Positions 20,642 to 33,100 of a stretch of DNA of 64,000 bases are shown in pieces. Both the position numbers and the translations under genes were made by a program. The first letter of the stretch is position 1, and each line of letters begins with the position of its first letter. The notes under the pieces are model-generated. The model saw only the letters and a program-made list of their open reading frames with translations, did not search any database and was not told the origin of the DNA. This stretch comes from Ilex aquifolium (taxonomy: Eukaryota; Streptophyta; Magnoliopsida; Aquifoliales; Aquifoliaceae), in NCBI GenBank assembly GCA_951799425.1, contig OX637402.1, positions 28,612,492-28,676,491 on the forward strand, given 5' to 3'.

Positions 20642-22115
20642 CAACATTTCCTTGGCATAAACGGACCATGTTCGCTTTGAGATTCCCAATGCTCGGCTCA
20701 TGAAGGCAATTGGCTTCCCTTGTTGAGAAAGAACTGCACCGATCCCATCACCTCATGCGTCGACCTCAATGGTGAATGAGTCGTTGAAGTTGGGCATCGC
20801 TAGTGTTGGCGTGGTGGTCATGGCACCTTTGAATGCGAGGAAGGCGGCTTCTGCTTCATCATTCGATCCGAACTGGCCCTTCTTTAGGAGATTGGTGAGA
20901 GGGCGGGCGATGACGCCATAATTTTTCACAAATTTCCTGTAATACCCAGTGAGTCCTAAAAAACCACGTAATTCAGAGATGTTAGTAGGACAAGACCATG
21001 CTACCATGACTTCTATTTTTCCCATATCTACTTTGACCCCCTGTGCTGTAACAATATGCCCCAAATATTCAAGCTCGTGCTGGCCAAAAGCACATTTTTT
21101 TGCTTTGATAAAAAACTAATGGTGCTGTAGAATCTCTAAAGTTGTTTTCACATGTTGCAAATGAGTTTCCCAAGTAGGGCTATAAATTAAAATGTCGTAA
21201 AAAAAAACGAGAATATATTTTCTGAGATAGGGTCGAAAGATAGAATTCATGATGGCTTGGAAGGTGGAGGGGGCATTGCAAAGGCCGAAAGGCATGACCA
21301 AATATTCATAGTGGCTATTGTGTGTTCTAAAAGCAGTTTTAGGAATGTCTGGAGAATGAACCCTTACCTGGTGGTATCCTGCCCTGAGATCCACCTTGGT
21401 AAAGTAGGTGGCACCATGCAACTCGTCCAACATATCTTCTATTGTCGAGATGGGGAAGCGGTCTTTGATAGTCACCGCGTTGAGTGCACGATAATCGGTA
21501 CAGAATCACCAACTGCCATCTTTCTTCTTAACTAGTAACATCGGGTATGAAAAGGGGCTAGTACTTGGCCGTATGATTCCTTGGTTGAGCATCTCTTGCA
21601 CCTGCTTCTCGATTTCCTCTTTCTGGAAGTATGCATACCGGTATGGCCGTACGTTGATTGGTTCGGTTCCTTCTTTTAGAGGAATGCAATGCTCTATTTC
21701 TCTTGCAGATGGTAATTGGGTGGGTTCGGCTAAGACATCTACGTACTGTTCCAACAATTTGTGCATGGCTGGGTTGCATGTCTTCTTGCGCCACGTCCAC
21801 TAGTGAATGCACATAGATGGCAAATAGAGAATGACCTTGACGAAATTCCTTTGACAACTCCTTAAGGGAATCTTTTTGGATTGAATGGTGGTCCAATCCT
21901 TGCAACTTCCGTGGTGTGTTCTCCCATTGAAATTCCATAGTGAGCTGCTTCCAATTGCAAGTGACTGACCCTAGCATCTCCAACCATTGAAAACCCAGTA
22001 CCAAATCGAGACCTGCTATGGGAAGGGCATACAGGGTGAGCAAAAAAGGAATACCGTGTAGGTTGACTGGTACTTGTTCAATTGGCAACTCAACTTCTCC
22101 CCGTTGGCGACTCAC
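20642..22115 (-). pseudogene. Outer element pol, N-terminal part: protease end, reverse transcriptase, RNase H start
   Basis: Read from 22115 downward, the frames show the protease C-terminal half (GLDLVLGFQWLEMLG), then an RT linker and RT. RT signatures include [31 protein letters not shown] and [13 protein letters not shown]. The usual catalytic YxDD position reads FFYDIL, so the first Asp of the DD pair is lost. Next come FLGLTGYYRKFVKNYG and the start of RNase H (SFTIEVDA; SRALGISKRTWSVYAKEMLAI). There are frame breaks near 21500 and 21100, and the inner element interrupts the reading at 20641. This copy cannot encode a working polymerase. Confidence 0.88.
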
Positions 22116-23314
22116 ACCTTGAAAGGGTCGGTGGGAACCACGGATAACCGCAAAAGGCGAGCAACACTGTCACTAATGAAGTTATGAGTCGAGCTGCTAT
22201 CGATGAGGGCTACTACCTCCAGTGATCCGATCTTGGCTACCACCCTCATTGTCTTTGGTGAGGACCATCCTGTCGGTGCATGCAGTGAAATCTTAGACTC
22301 TGGCTTTGTTTCAGGCTCACTCTCCACGTGTTGTTCATCTGTCACTTCTTCGCATTTGAAGGAACTGGTTTCGGCAGGTGCTTCCAATAACAGCAATTGC
22401 GGGCCTCGACATTTATGACCTGCAGTGAATTTGTCATCACAATTAAAGCACAACCCCATGGCTCGTCTTTTCTACATCTTTTCCCACAATAAGCGTTTGA
22501 CTGGGGAAGCTGGTTTGATGCCGGCTGGAGCCGGAAGATTTGGTTGCGAACAGTTGATTTGGGGTGGTCGTGTGAGTCTCTATTGTCGAACCAACTGTTC
22601 ATCCTTCATCCTTGCAAGGCTGATAGCTTATTTCAGTGTCTGTGGTTTGAACATCCGAATACCTTCAGCAACCTCGGGTTTTAATCTGCCCATAAAGGTC
22701 CCTACCAATGCTTTTTGAGTACACCCTTGAACTCGATTGCCCAACTTCTCAAATTCCTACTGATACTCTCGCAGAGATCCTACTTGCCGTATGTGTGAGA
22801 AGGCCTCATCAAAATCTTCGCCGTTCGTAGGTCCAAATCGAGCCCACAGTTCCTCCTCAAAAACTGCCCACGTCACCTCTCACCTTTCTTCACGAAATGT
22901 ACGGTTCAACCATCTCCACCATTGGTTGGCTTCACCTTCAAGGTGAAAGGATGCCAAAGAGACCTTTTGTGCCTCTGTCGTGGCTTGGAACTCAAAGAAT
23001 GGATCCACTCGAGCAAACCACTCTGTTGGGTCGCCACCTGGAAATCTTGGAAACTCGAGTTTGGCTGTTTTAGAAGACACAACCAAACGGTGTCCGTCAT
23101 TGTCATCTCTGTGAGAACGTGAATATGCTTCTTGCTCATGAGTGCCGTGGTTGGTGCTTTCTTTGTTGGAAAAAAGCACTTCAGACATATGGTGGAGTGT
23201 GGCCTCCAATTGATTGAATTTGTCTACCATTCCCAACTCCATTCGATGCACACTATCCTGCAGTCCACCGAGCCCAGCTTCCAGACTTTCAATACGTTCT
23301 TTGTTGGTGGACAT
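22112..23314 (-). pseudogene. Outer element gag and protease start (broken)
   Basis: The reading starts at ATG 23314 (MSTNKERIESLEAGLGG), 13 bases after the primer-binding site. A short coiled coil is followed by a gag core (LEFPRFPGGDPTEWFARVD, EGEANQWWRWLN) up to a stop at 22880. After frame breaks, a CX2C...HXC knuckle (CFNCDDKFTAGHKC, near 22450) and the protease active-site region appear. That region reads ALIDSSSTHNF, where Ser replaces the normal Gly of DSG/DTG. The degradation matches the diverged LTRs. Confidence 0.87.
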
Positions 23315-23326
23315 GATAATAACACA

Positions 23327-23338
23327 GCTTTGATACCA
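23327..23338 (-). other. Primer-binding site of the outer element
   Basis: TGGTATCAAAGC on the minus strand lies one base inside the 5' LTR. It is complementary to the 3' end of initiator-Met tRNA except for one expected position (consensus TGGTATCAGAGC). This is the usual primer for chromoviruses. Confidence 0.85.
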
Positions 23339-23339
23339 A

Positions 23340-23713
23340 TGATAGGTCCCAGCCAGAACTGTTAAAAGTATTTCTCAAGATAAATGCTCTCTTTGGGTGA
23401 GAACAAACCGCATAGTTTGTATAAAACAATTGCTTGCCCTATTTATTTACTGAAACAATCTTTAAATAAGCCATAGCTTAACAAACTACCGAAGAGCAAG
23501 GAAATTAACATGAAGCAAACAACAGAAGCAAACTAAGCTAAAGTCCAACATAACAACTTATTCGAAATGATAGGAAACCTCCTAAAGACTTGGTCTCTTG
23601 CATGCCACGTCTCCCATAGGCTGGTTCATGCATGCAACCACTCTGCCACACCTTCGCCACAATACTTGGGATTATGCCTGCCACGTCTGGTGGACCTTTG
23701 TAGTGGCCTATCA
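23340..23713 (-). repeat. 5' LTR of the outer element
   Basis: This 374-bp LTR has TGATAGG...CCTATCA ends and is followed by target duplication GACAT (23714-23718). It has lost a short segment compared with the 3' LTR near CTCTGCCAC. Most differences between the LTRs are transitions, as expected from methyl-cytosine decay. Confidence 0.92.
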
Positions 23714-23718
23714 GACAT

Positions 23719-26235
23719 TCACAGAAGCTGTCATAGCACAGTGAGCAGCACTAACGGAAGCCTGATTCTCTTAACCATTGGAGAGAAAGAGAGAGAGGCG
23801 CCTCGACTACTGGCCTATGCACCTGTAATACTGAGGTCTTTGCACACACATTACATAGTGCCTCGAATAAGTAACCCCAACTATACAAAATTCTTTTATT
23901 AGAAATATGTACAGAGCAGAATACTTACAAATTTTGGTAATACAACAAAAAGGAAGAACGTGACGATAAATAAATTAAGAATTGCAGGGACAACTTATTA
24001 GAGCTTATACAGTTGACCACAGCAGAAAACTAGAATCCGCTCTCAATCTTCAACGGATTTTCGCAATCCAAACACATTTACATGGTCTATTATATACCCA
24101 AGACCAACTTTCACAGCACGCCTGTAGCTCTCCCCCAACCATCAAAATATGCAAGGACAAAATGACATCAATTGGATGAACTTGACAAGGAACATCTGTC
24201 ATATCATAGCAATCAAATCAGGCTCCAGAAGCATCCCAAAATAGCAATTAAAAGGCCATAACCACCAGTACACAAAATCACTGCCTCAAGCAGCGTCTGG
24301 GAGAGGTAAATTGCAGGAAATCGCACCTCCATCAGACTGGTAATGTGCACCTAGTAAAGGAATGGAGTAATGCACTCTATTGATTAGGAACATGCACCAA
24401 CAAAAACTGGTTTTCAAATAAAAATGAATGACCATTACTGTATGATTGTTTTATTTAAAGGAAACATTTGTCAGTTTCATCACAAATTACAGGTGAAACC
24501 ATGCTAGATTACAGCATATACAATATTTTTGGTCTGCCTGCAGAAATTTATTAGTGCTGTTTTTCGAGTACATCACATAAAATATATGAAAACCTATTCT
24601 ATCGCACGGATATTATTAGAGAAAACAATGTGCCTTTCAGGTGGGCTAGAATTAGATTACTTGGGTAATACATTCATTCTGGAAAATATGCCTAAGCATG
24701 TCAATAAGCTCCTCCACAAAGAAGTTTGACAGCATAGGGAAAAACGATCACAAGCCACTAGAAACAGTCAAATGGTGACAGTCTCGGTGATTATTTCTTC
24801 ACATTCAAATATAGCAATATGGGAAGACGAGGACATAGATTATGTCATAAGTCTTCCAAAGAATTATTTTAAACTTTTAACACAATTATTTCTGCATTGC
24901 AACATAAACAAAGCAAAAGATCTAGAGGTTACTTAGAAAATTGACATAAATTATAAGTCCACAATGTATTGAGAAGCTTAACGTAGTGTATTCAGGTTCG
25001 ATATCACATAAAATGGAATGTAACCTGAAGTAAATAAACATTAATTTTAGCATCTGACATCACAGCTGCTCGGACAGATAACAAAACCATCTTTGACCTG
25101 ATAAAGAATACTGAATCTACAATAATGGGACAACCTACCTTGTGAGAAAGTGTATTTGGTATGGCTGATTGGATTGTAATATATCCGTATCCAAATCCGA
25201 TTAAATCTTACTCAATCCAATCTAATTCGCTGCCGGATTTGAAAATTTTAATCCATGTCCGAATTCATCAACTTTCAATAATCCTCTTCATTTCAGTTCA
25301 ATTTGGATTCAATTTCATCAATCGCATAAAACCTAACTTAGCCACAATATCACCAAATAATCAAACAATTTTAGCCAAATACATATAGAATCAACAATCA
25401 GATCTGACCCAAACAATTGTTACAGCCAATGGATCAATGAGCTTGCTTGTCGCCAGATATTCACCCACAGTCGTCCATATGTCAGATCATCAATGACTTG
25501 CTTGACATTACATCAAATCAGATCAGTGGAGAGGGGATACGTGGGAGAGGGGCTAGGGAGGGGTTTCATGAGTCAGAGTGAGAGAGGAAAAATGGGTGGA
25601 TGGAAAATAAAGGATGTAAAATGGGGATGGAAAGGAGATTTCCTTTGTTTGGTAAGGAAGGAAAGTTGGAAGGAAAAAAAAAAAGAGTGGAAAGAGTATC
25701 TATCTGCCGCCAATTTTCAACCCGCTCAAATTTTGGGAGGAAAACTGGATGTAAAATGGAGAGCAGGGATGGGTGCTGCTGAATTTACTTATATAACCCT
25801 ACTTTTGTCCAGCTGTTACTTGTCTCCCAAGCTTTTCTATTCTTTCTTTTATCAATTCCTGCCACTCTTTTTTTTTTTCACAAATTAACAAGTGGGGTCC
25901 TCATGGATTTGAAATTTTATAAACTGGATTCAACTAAATCACCCAATATAATATTAATTTCTTATATAAGGGCATTTTAGTATTTTTTGCACCTAATGCA
26001 TTCAGTTTCATTTCCTCATTCCAAACAAAGAATGGAAATTTAATCTTCCCAATTTTCCATCCACTCTACCAAACAAAAAGAAAGAAATAATGTTTCTTCC
26101 CTCTCGGGATGAAAAGTCTATCCCTTGAATTTTTTATTCCTTCATTTTTCCATCATTCCTACCAAACATACCATTAGGGATATGGGGGATAGGACGGTAA
26201 TCAGTTTTGTTTTTTTTTTTTTTTTTGGGGGGGGG

Positions 26236-26276
<41 letters not shown>

Positions 26277-27149
26277 GCCCCTAGCATTCATATTTCAAGA
26301 CTGAGGAAGGCATGAGAAGAATGTGGAGAGGGAACTAGAGAAAAGAGGAAAAAAGAAATGAATAGAAGAAATCAAAGAAAGAGGGAAATGGGAAAAGAGA
26401 GAGAAAAAGAAAGTGGTAAAAGTGAGTCTCAATTCTGAAGTGTTTACCCCAGTTTATGGGTTTCCCAATATACATGTAATAGATGTGATATTGATATGTA
26501 ATATTATTTTAATACATTCATGTTGGATTAATAGCCGGTCGGATTAGGAATTCATAACGGATTATAGGATAAACGGGTTAGAATTTTAATCCATATCCAT
26601 GCAAACGGATTTGTATTCAGATCGGATTGGAATCCCGTCCATTGAACCTTTGAACAACTAAAGACGTTCTTTCTAACATGATACTAATACAAATGAGATT
26701 TCCCAACTTAAGCATGCTTTTATATAAAAAAAGACTATCTGAATCACCTAACAGAAAAACATATCATGCTTTAAGTATTACTGTTTTTCGTTTATCAAAC
26801 AAAGTTTCTGTTGCTTCAGCCTCAGCTAAAACTTTTACGGTCCAACATGAAAAATAGTTTAGTCAAACATTTCACACCTAAAACCCTAATAGTTTTGCAA
26901 GTATCACAAGGTTCTAAATGTGAAGATATATTCCAATATAATCTTCAAAAATGAGATTTATTGTGGAAATTGAAATCATCGTTAATGAACAATTGTTATT
27001 CATACAAGAAATACATGAATCCCAAGAGGAATTCTCTTTAAGAAGACACAACAAAGGATAAATACCCATCACAAACTGAGAGAAGATCATAAAAAAAGGA
27101 GTTTGCTTAAATTTAAAGTCAGTTACCTGTGCAGTTCAGTAGGAAAAAA
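23719..27149. other. 3' flank of the WD40-TPR gene, with possible 3' UTR exon and repeats
   Basis: No other gene is recognised. On the minus strand a donor (GTAACTG, 27126) follows the ASG2-like stop by 24 bases. A good acceptor precedes 24336 (CATTACCAG), and AATAAA lies at 23900-23895. Together they suggest an intron-containing 3' UTR ending about 170 bp from the retrotransposon. The segment 25150-26650 looks like nested non-autonomous DNA transposons: both edges carry ATCCGTATCC/GGATTAAAAT-type words in inverted arrangement, and the interior has TTTGGTAAGGAAGG and ACCAAACATACCATT ends. A compound (GT)n(GA)n microsatellite is at 26211-26276. Confidence 0.45.
26211..26276. repeat. Compound poly-T, poly-G, (TG)n, (AG)n tract
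   Basis: About 14 T, nine or more G, about 12 TG units and about nine AG units are directly joined. This is simple sequence. Confidence 0.9.
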
Positions 27150-30100
27150 CTAGCTCTGTGTGCACTCAAATGGATGCAGGGATCCTTCACTAAACTCGTG
27201 CATCCGGAACTGCTCCAAAATTTCAAAAGGCCTACAGGAGACATCATTTAAATATCAATACCTACGAAATGGATTATACTAGCTCGAGGAGAAGGAATGG
27301 GAAAGAAAGTGGTCCCTTACACAATTTAGTCAAAGTACAATCTGAAAATGCTACGAGTCCCTCGTATCCAAGTGTAAGATTAATTTAGCCCCAAATGAAG
27401 GATTCAACAAATTTTCCAGATTTTCTTACTCCCAACCTGGTTTCTAATTTAGTGTTTTTAACGCGGGGTTGGGGCAACTTATTTTGGAATGTCACAATCC
27501 ATAAGACCGAAGAAAACAAGTAACTTGGAAAACTGCTCCATCCGTGCAACAATGTATTTGGTACAAATGTTACGAGTTGGTGAAAGGTGGTTAGAGCGTC
27601 CAATATAGCTTCTCTGAACGACAACAGTACATTTCCTCATCATATGATGGGCTCATTAGGTTGTGAATAATGCCATATCGCTGAGTTCACGACCAATGGC
27701 CCCTGTTTGTCCAAGCAACTCGAGGATCAAATGCATTTTACATAGCTACCCAAAACACAAACGAGTTATATCCAGTAAGCAAATCCAAGTATGACTTAAC
27801 AAACCCCAGCCCCCTCCTCTTCCTCCCCATTTGGAAAAAGATTCCCCTATGAGGGAATAAGAAAAAAGATTCAGTAGCTCATATTTGTTCAATGAGAGAG
27901 AGTTTCATTTCAATATCATCAACATTCTACATTGTGATCCATGTTAGAACACTAATGTCTCCCCACAAAATCAGCAAATTCATGAGCCTTACAAGATTGC
28001 TTCACGAGTACGGCATAAAGTGTGCTGATTGCTTTCCATGGCATCTATCACATTTGAAGTCTCCGGTCCTGCTGATCCACCAGCCACAATGGAAGGAACT
28101 GAAGCACTTGGAGTCCAAATCTGAAACCATTAACATTATAAATAGAATAATGTACTAGGGCAGGTGTATGTAACTTAAATCTATTTCAACATACTCACCT
28201 TTACAGTGTTGTCGATCCCACTGGTAGCTACAACACAATCAAATGGATGGCACTGCACACAGTTTACAACTGAATATCGAGATGGATGAGATATTAGGCA
28301 ATAGCGAAGAGACTACAAAGTATCACCATTATTCATACTCCATGTGGAGAAACAAATAGAGAAAATAAGCATTACCAGCTTCATCGCCTTTAAGCATTTT
28401 TATCAATCTACCAGTTTTCTTTTCCCAGATAAACCATCTACCATCATCGCTTCCACTAGCTACAAAGTCACCTGCATTAGCAAAGAGACATTCCATGACA
28501 AAAGATTCATAAAAAAAGGAAGGTTGATTTCAAACTCTAATCCAATCAGCCAAGAGATGTCAGTTGCACTCAAAAACTTCAGGGTTTGTTTGGTTTGTAT
28601 CTTGAAAACAGTTTTTTGTTCTCAAACCAGTAAAAACTAGAGAGATGTTGTTTGGTTAGAGTTTTCATTCTCCAATTTTTCAAAAAAAGTGAGAACTGAG
28701 ATCTAATTTTAAAGAACAAGCTGAACTTTTTTTAGGGTGTTTTGGAGACAACAGAAAGGAAAAATAGAAAACACGGAGCAAAACAGGTCTCATTAATAAG
28801 GTCTCCCCTTCGAATCTTCTTAGATGCAAAACAGGTCATGTCCCCAAGGAAGAGTATAAAAGGTTTGTTTTTGGCCTTTCTCTCTCCCCGACTTTCTCTC
28901 TTCACTTCGGCTCTCAAAGGGAACGAACACACACAGCGTCAAGATCTCCAGCGACTTGTTCAAGATCGTCAGTGGCTAGAGGTCATCTTCTCCGACTATT
29001 TCAAGATCTCCAGTGACTGGTTCAAGATCTCTGACGATTTGTGTTAGATCCAAACATATTTGGTCTATTCATGTTAGATCCGGCGGCATCATCTCAGAAC
29101 CTCTCCTAAATAGATTCAAGACTTCATTTTGTTGTGGTTGGCTTTGATTATGATTTTTCATTGTGGGTTGGCTGCAAAGCTTGGATTGTTGTACTTCAGA
29201 TCTGTGTTTTTTTGGGAGGTCTCTTTATTAATGATTTGTATGATTCAGTAGCCAATATCTTACGTGGAGATTTTCCTTCTTCGTTAATGATCTGAATGAG
29301 TTTTTTTTTTTTTTGCTTGGAGGTCTACAGGAGTTAATGGGCAGGCGATGGCTAGATTTTCCTTTCTTTTTTTTTTTCCAGTTTATCAAGTTTAATATAT
29401 TAAAATGTTTTTATATGAAACCGTCAATCCAAACAGGTTTTATTGTTTTCTATTTTGTGGAACTGTTTTGGAATCATCTAACCAAATAAGTTCTTCATCT
29501 CAGAAAACATCAAAACATACTTTTCTAAAACTCTTCTCAAAACAGGCCCTCAGTTTTCCTTTTCTATAAATTCATAACTTCTCCAATTCATTCCACAAAG
29601 GGACATCAAAAGCATAAATCTCCCACCCATTCACATCTCCATTGTTTCCCTCTCTATCAGCACCCCTCACACAGAACCAAAAAAAGGAAGAAAAGAAAAC
29701 AAACAAAAGACAGCCAGCCACTGGGGGGTGGAGGACAGACAGGACTGATCACAACAACACTTAATCTTTTTCTTTTCCTATGATTATTCGGGTGGGGAGG
29801 AAAGGGGCAATAAGATGAAGAAGTTAGCAAAAATGATTCGCAAGCAGGAGAGCCTGAAAAATGCTATTCTAGATTACGAATATTGCTTTCAACATGAAAT
29901 GACTTACTATTTACATCATGATGAAGTCGGCAATCACGTTAAAGCCCACAAATCTAGCTTTCAATTTCAGAAGAATATGCATTCAAGGTCAAAGCCCCCA
30001 AAATGTAAAAAAAAAAAAAAAAAAAGGAGCACAAAAGAAAACTTGATTTCTATCCCATGAAAATGACTATCTGATTTGAGATTCCCAAACAATTCCATCG

Positions 30101-33100
30101 GAATGTAATCCAGTGGGATATTGACTTACAAAACAGGCATGCTGCCACTACAATTAATTCATTTATAAGCTCTGCTATTTCAAGTTAATAGCAGATATAA
30201 GATCTCAAAATGCCAAGAGTTGGGCGTAAGCCCTATCCGCTCACCGCTATATTGGAATGCAGGGTGTTATATCACCTAATAGTCTAATACAAAGAGTACT
30301 GTTATAATTTCAAAATTCAAATTCCTGAATACTTGTTGCTGATGGAAGTGAAGAACCGTATGCAATAATATGAATTTAACAAGACAGAAGAGGTGCTAGC
30401 AAGTAACATTGTTGGGTCCAGTAATTGTAGTGCTAACCAATTCACAATTTTACCAAAATAATTTCAGTTCAAGGCGTTGAGATGCAGGGGCATTTCACCA
30501 CAATAAACTTCTTGAGATACCACACCACTAACTTTATTATCTAAAAATGTGAAACAAATAAACAGAATGCGTTCTCTTTAGGAATGTCACACAGAATTAA
30601 ATATATACCTCTCTGGCCAAGAAAGCTGGCTTGTTTTATGTCAGTCCCAACATTACAGTGGCCAACATATCTCTGCTTCAGATCTACCACGGCTTCAGGC
30701 TGCATGAGCAGGAAGAATTAGTAAAACTGCAAAACCAGAATAACAATAACAAAACAAAATATTACTCTAATAAGAATAAAAAGTGAGAAAATATTCAAAA
30801 TTTCGGCAACCCATTGGACATATATTTTTTCCATTTAATAAAAATCACCAAGGTAATGCAATTACTGAACTCCGTCGTCAGTGTAATCCATTTTTTTTAA
30901 CAGTGTGTGGATATTTAAAACTTCAAATTTATGTATTTTGTTCTTTTTGGCTTTCCTAATGGCTAATGTTTATAACTTATATCTATAATCATTTTGTTTG
31001 AAATCACATCTTTCACAGCCATGCATCGACAATTACTGCTGAATATGGTTTGAGTAAAGAAATTGTGAAATCACCCCCCCGCCCAACCCCTTCAAAACTA
31101 CGTTGCAAAAAGGTCAAAAAAAATTAAAAAGAAAAAAGAAAGAAGAAAGAAATGCAAAAAAAAAAAAAAAAAATCTTTTCATAGAAATACATAAAGCGGA
31201 ATATGAAATCAAGATTAAACTGCAAAACAAATACCCGATAAGTTGCTCTATCATTTTGACAAGAAGACGTAGGTGAGCCACAAGAGCCATTGACACGGCC
31301 GGTCTCCATTGTTGAATCACCTTTGCAATGAAATCTCAAATTTAAACTTCCATGAAGAACATTAGACTCAACATCATGCCCTTCATCACCGGATATTGAC
31401 GTTTCAAAATCTAACTCCATCTCCTCATCATAGTCAGAATCTTCTCGTTCAGACCTTGGACCATCTTGTGAAGCATCACTATTTGCCTCTGAACGGTAGA
31501 GGATCTCACTCAATGATAGCACTCTTCCGGCTCGAGGTTCAGACTTATGTGTTCCGTTATTTGCTTTGTTAGTTGTCTCAGCTTCAGCTATCAAAGAAAG
31601 ATTAAGGGAGATGCTTGAACCAATAAACAAATCAAAACGAAATCTTTATACGTCCTACCAGATCACAAAACATTTGTTCCCTAAAGCAAACAAACAAATG
31701 AATACACAAAAGTGGCAAATAAAGAAGAAAAAAAAAAACTCACTCCTTACAAAGGGAAACATGGCAAAAAAAACACCCAGAGGTATTAAAATATAGCCAC
31801 CAACTAAAAGTAATAACAATTACACAATAATGAAGATGTGATCACTTTAAACGGTTTATCTTTTAGCGTTCGCATCATAGTTATCAAATCGATATTCGAA
31901 TTGAGAATCGGGAATCGTAAGATTCTACATAAAAATCGAACAATGATAAAAAATGACATGTACATATTTAAAATAGGCGAGATATTAACTATTGAACATT
32001 ATTGTATTTTAAAAATAATCAATTGTCAATATATTGACTTGGTCACATCGTCTAAATAGAAAGATGCTAACCTTTATAAATCTTTATAAAGCTACACTTA
32101 AGTTTGTACCTCTATTACTTATTTTTTAATACATATTAAATCGATTCCTCGAAATAGCCACGATGAAAGAAGTATAATTTTTAAGCAACAAATAGCAATG
32201 GTCTTTCTATCAATGAAGTTAAACTAAAATGGGAAAAATTTATACTAATTTGAACATGTAAACTTAGAAAGTCACTTCTCACATTTGATTGAAAAATAAA
32301 TTTTTGATGAAAAACAAAAAATTGAGCATTTATTGATGAAGAAGAAGAAGTAGAAATAGAGTATGTTAGGATTTGATAACTTTTTTCTTTTTTTTTGAAG
32401 AAGAAGCATACCTGAAGTGAATGAGACGTCGTCTTTGTGTGATGTTCACATACACTTGAACAGGAAATATAGAGAGAGACACAAGTTTTATATTTGACAG
32501 TGGGGCTCTACTAGCAAAATGATGCTGTTTTACTAGAAATAAGGTTGAAAAAATGATAAAACCTTCAATTCGAATTGTATGATTCTTGAGATTCCGATGT
32601 GATTCTCGACCAAAAACGATTCTATAGCAAGATACGAATCGAATAGGGACTAAATCGAATCGAACATGAATCATACAATTTTGATAACTATGGTTCGCAT
32701 GTATCCAATAACGGCATGTGACCATATAACCCGATAGTGTCATCCCTTTAAATGATCAGGTAATTTATGCGAATATAGCTTTCTCAGATAATAACTGCTG
32801 AAGACAAGACAATACACTTTACAGGATGTCATCAACTTACACAACAACCGCAAGGCAGAGAAAGACCAGCTTCATAAAGGAACAAGTAGTTAACTATCCA
32901 GAAAATTCTCAATAAAAGCAAGGGCATTCTTAAATGTAGTCTAAGTGACAAAAAGTATAGTGTCACTGGGTACCACCCCAACCCAGGAAAGAAAAAAGAG
33001 AGAAGAAAAAAAAATAGAAGACAAGAAGATGCATAAAAATGCAATGGTTACTGCACCACAAATTGGTAGATTAGTTGAAGGTGGCCATTTCTTAGAAGAA

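Larger units (their letters stand above)
7843..23713 (-). mobile_element. Outer Ty3/gypsy chromovirus-type LTR retrotransposon (old, interrupted)
   Basis: The element is flanked by similar LTRs (7843-8224 and 23340-23713), both TGATAGG...CCTATCA on the plus strand. Perfect 5-bp target duplications GACAT lie at 7838-7842 and 23714-23718. It reads on the minus strand: LTR, Met-initiator-type primer-binding site, gag, protease, RT, RNase H, integrase, chromodomain-like tail, LTR. Without the nested insertion it is about 5.2 kb. That size, the short LTRs and the chromodomain fit a Reina-like chromovirus; the clade is inference. The LTRs differ at roughly 20 or more sites plus two indels (about 6%), so it is old. 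The frames carry stops and frameshifts, so it is not autonomous. Confidence 0.92.

Noticed and set aside
24250..24336. Minus-strand exon-like reading ending in CNLPLPDAA and a stop
   Set aside because: As coding sequence it cannot be joined in frame to the ASG2-like CDS, which already ends in a family-typical CTQS box. I keep it only as a possible 3' UTR exon.
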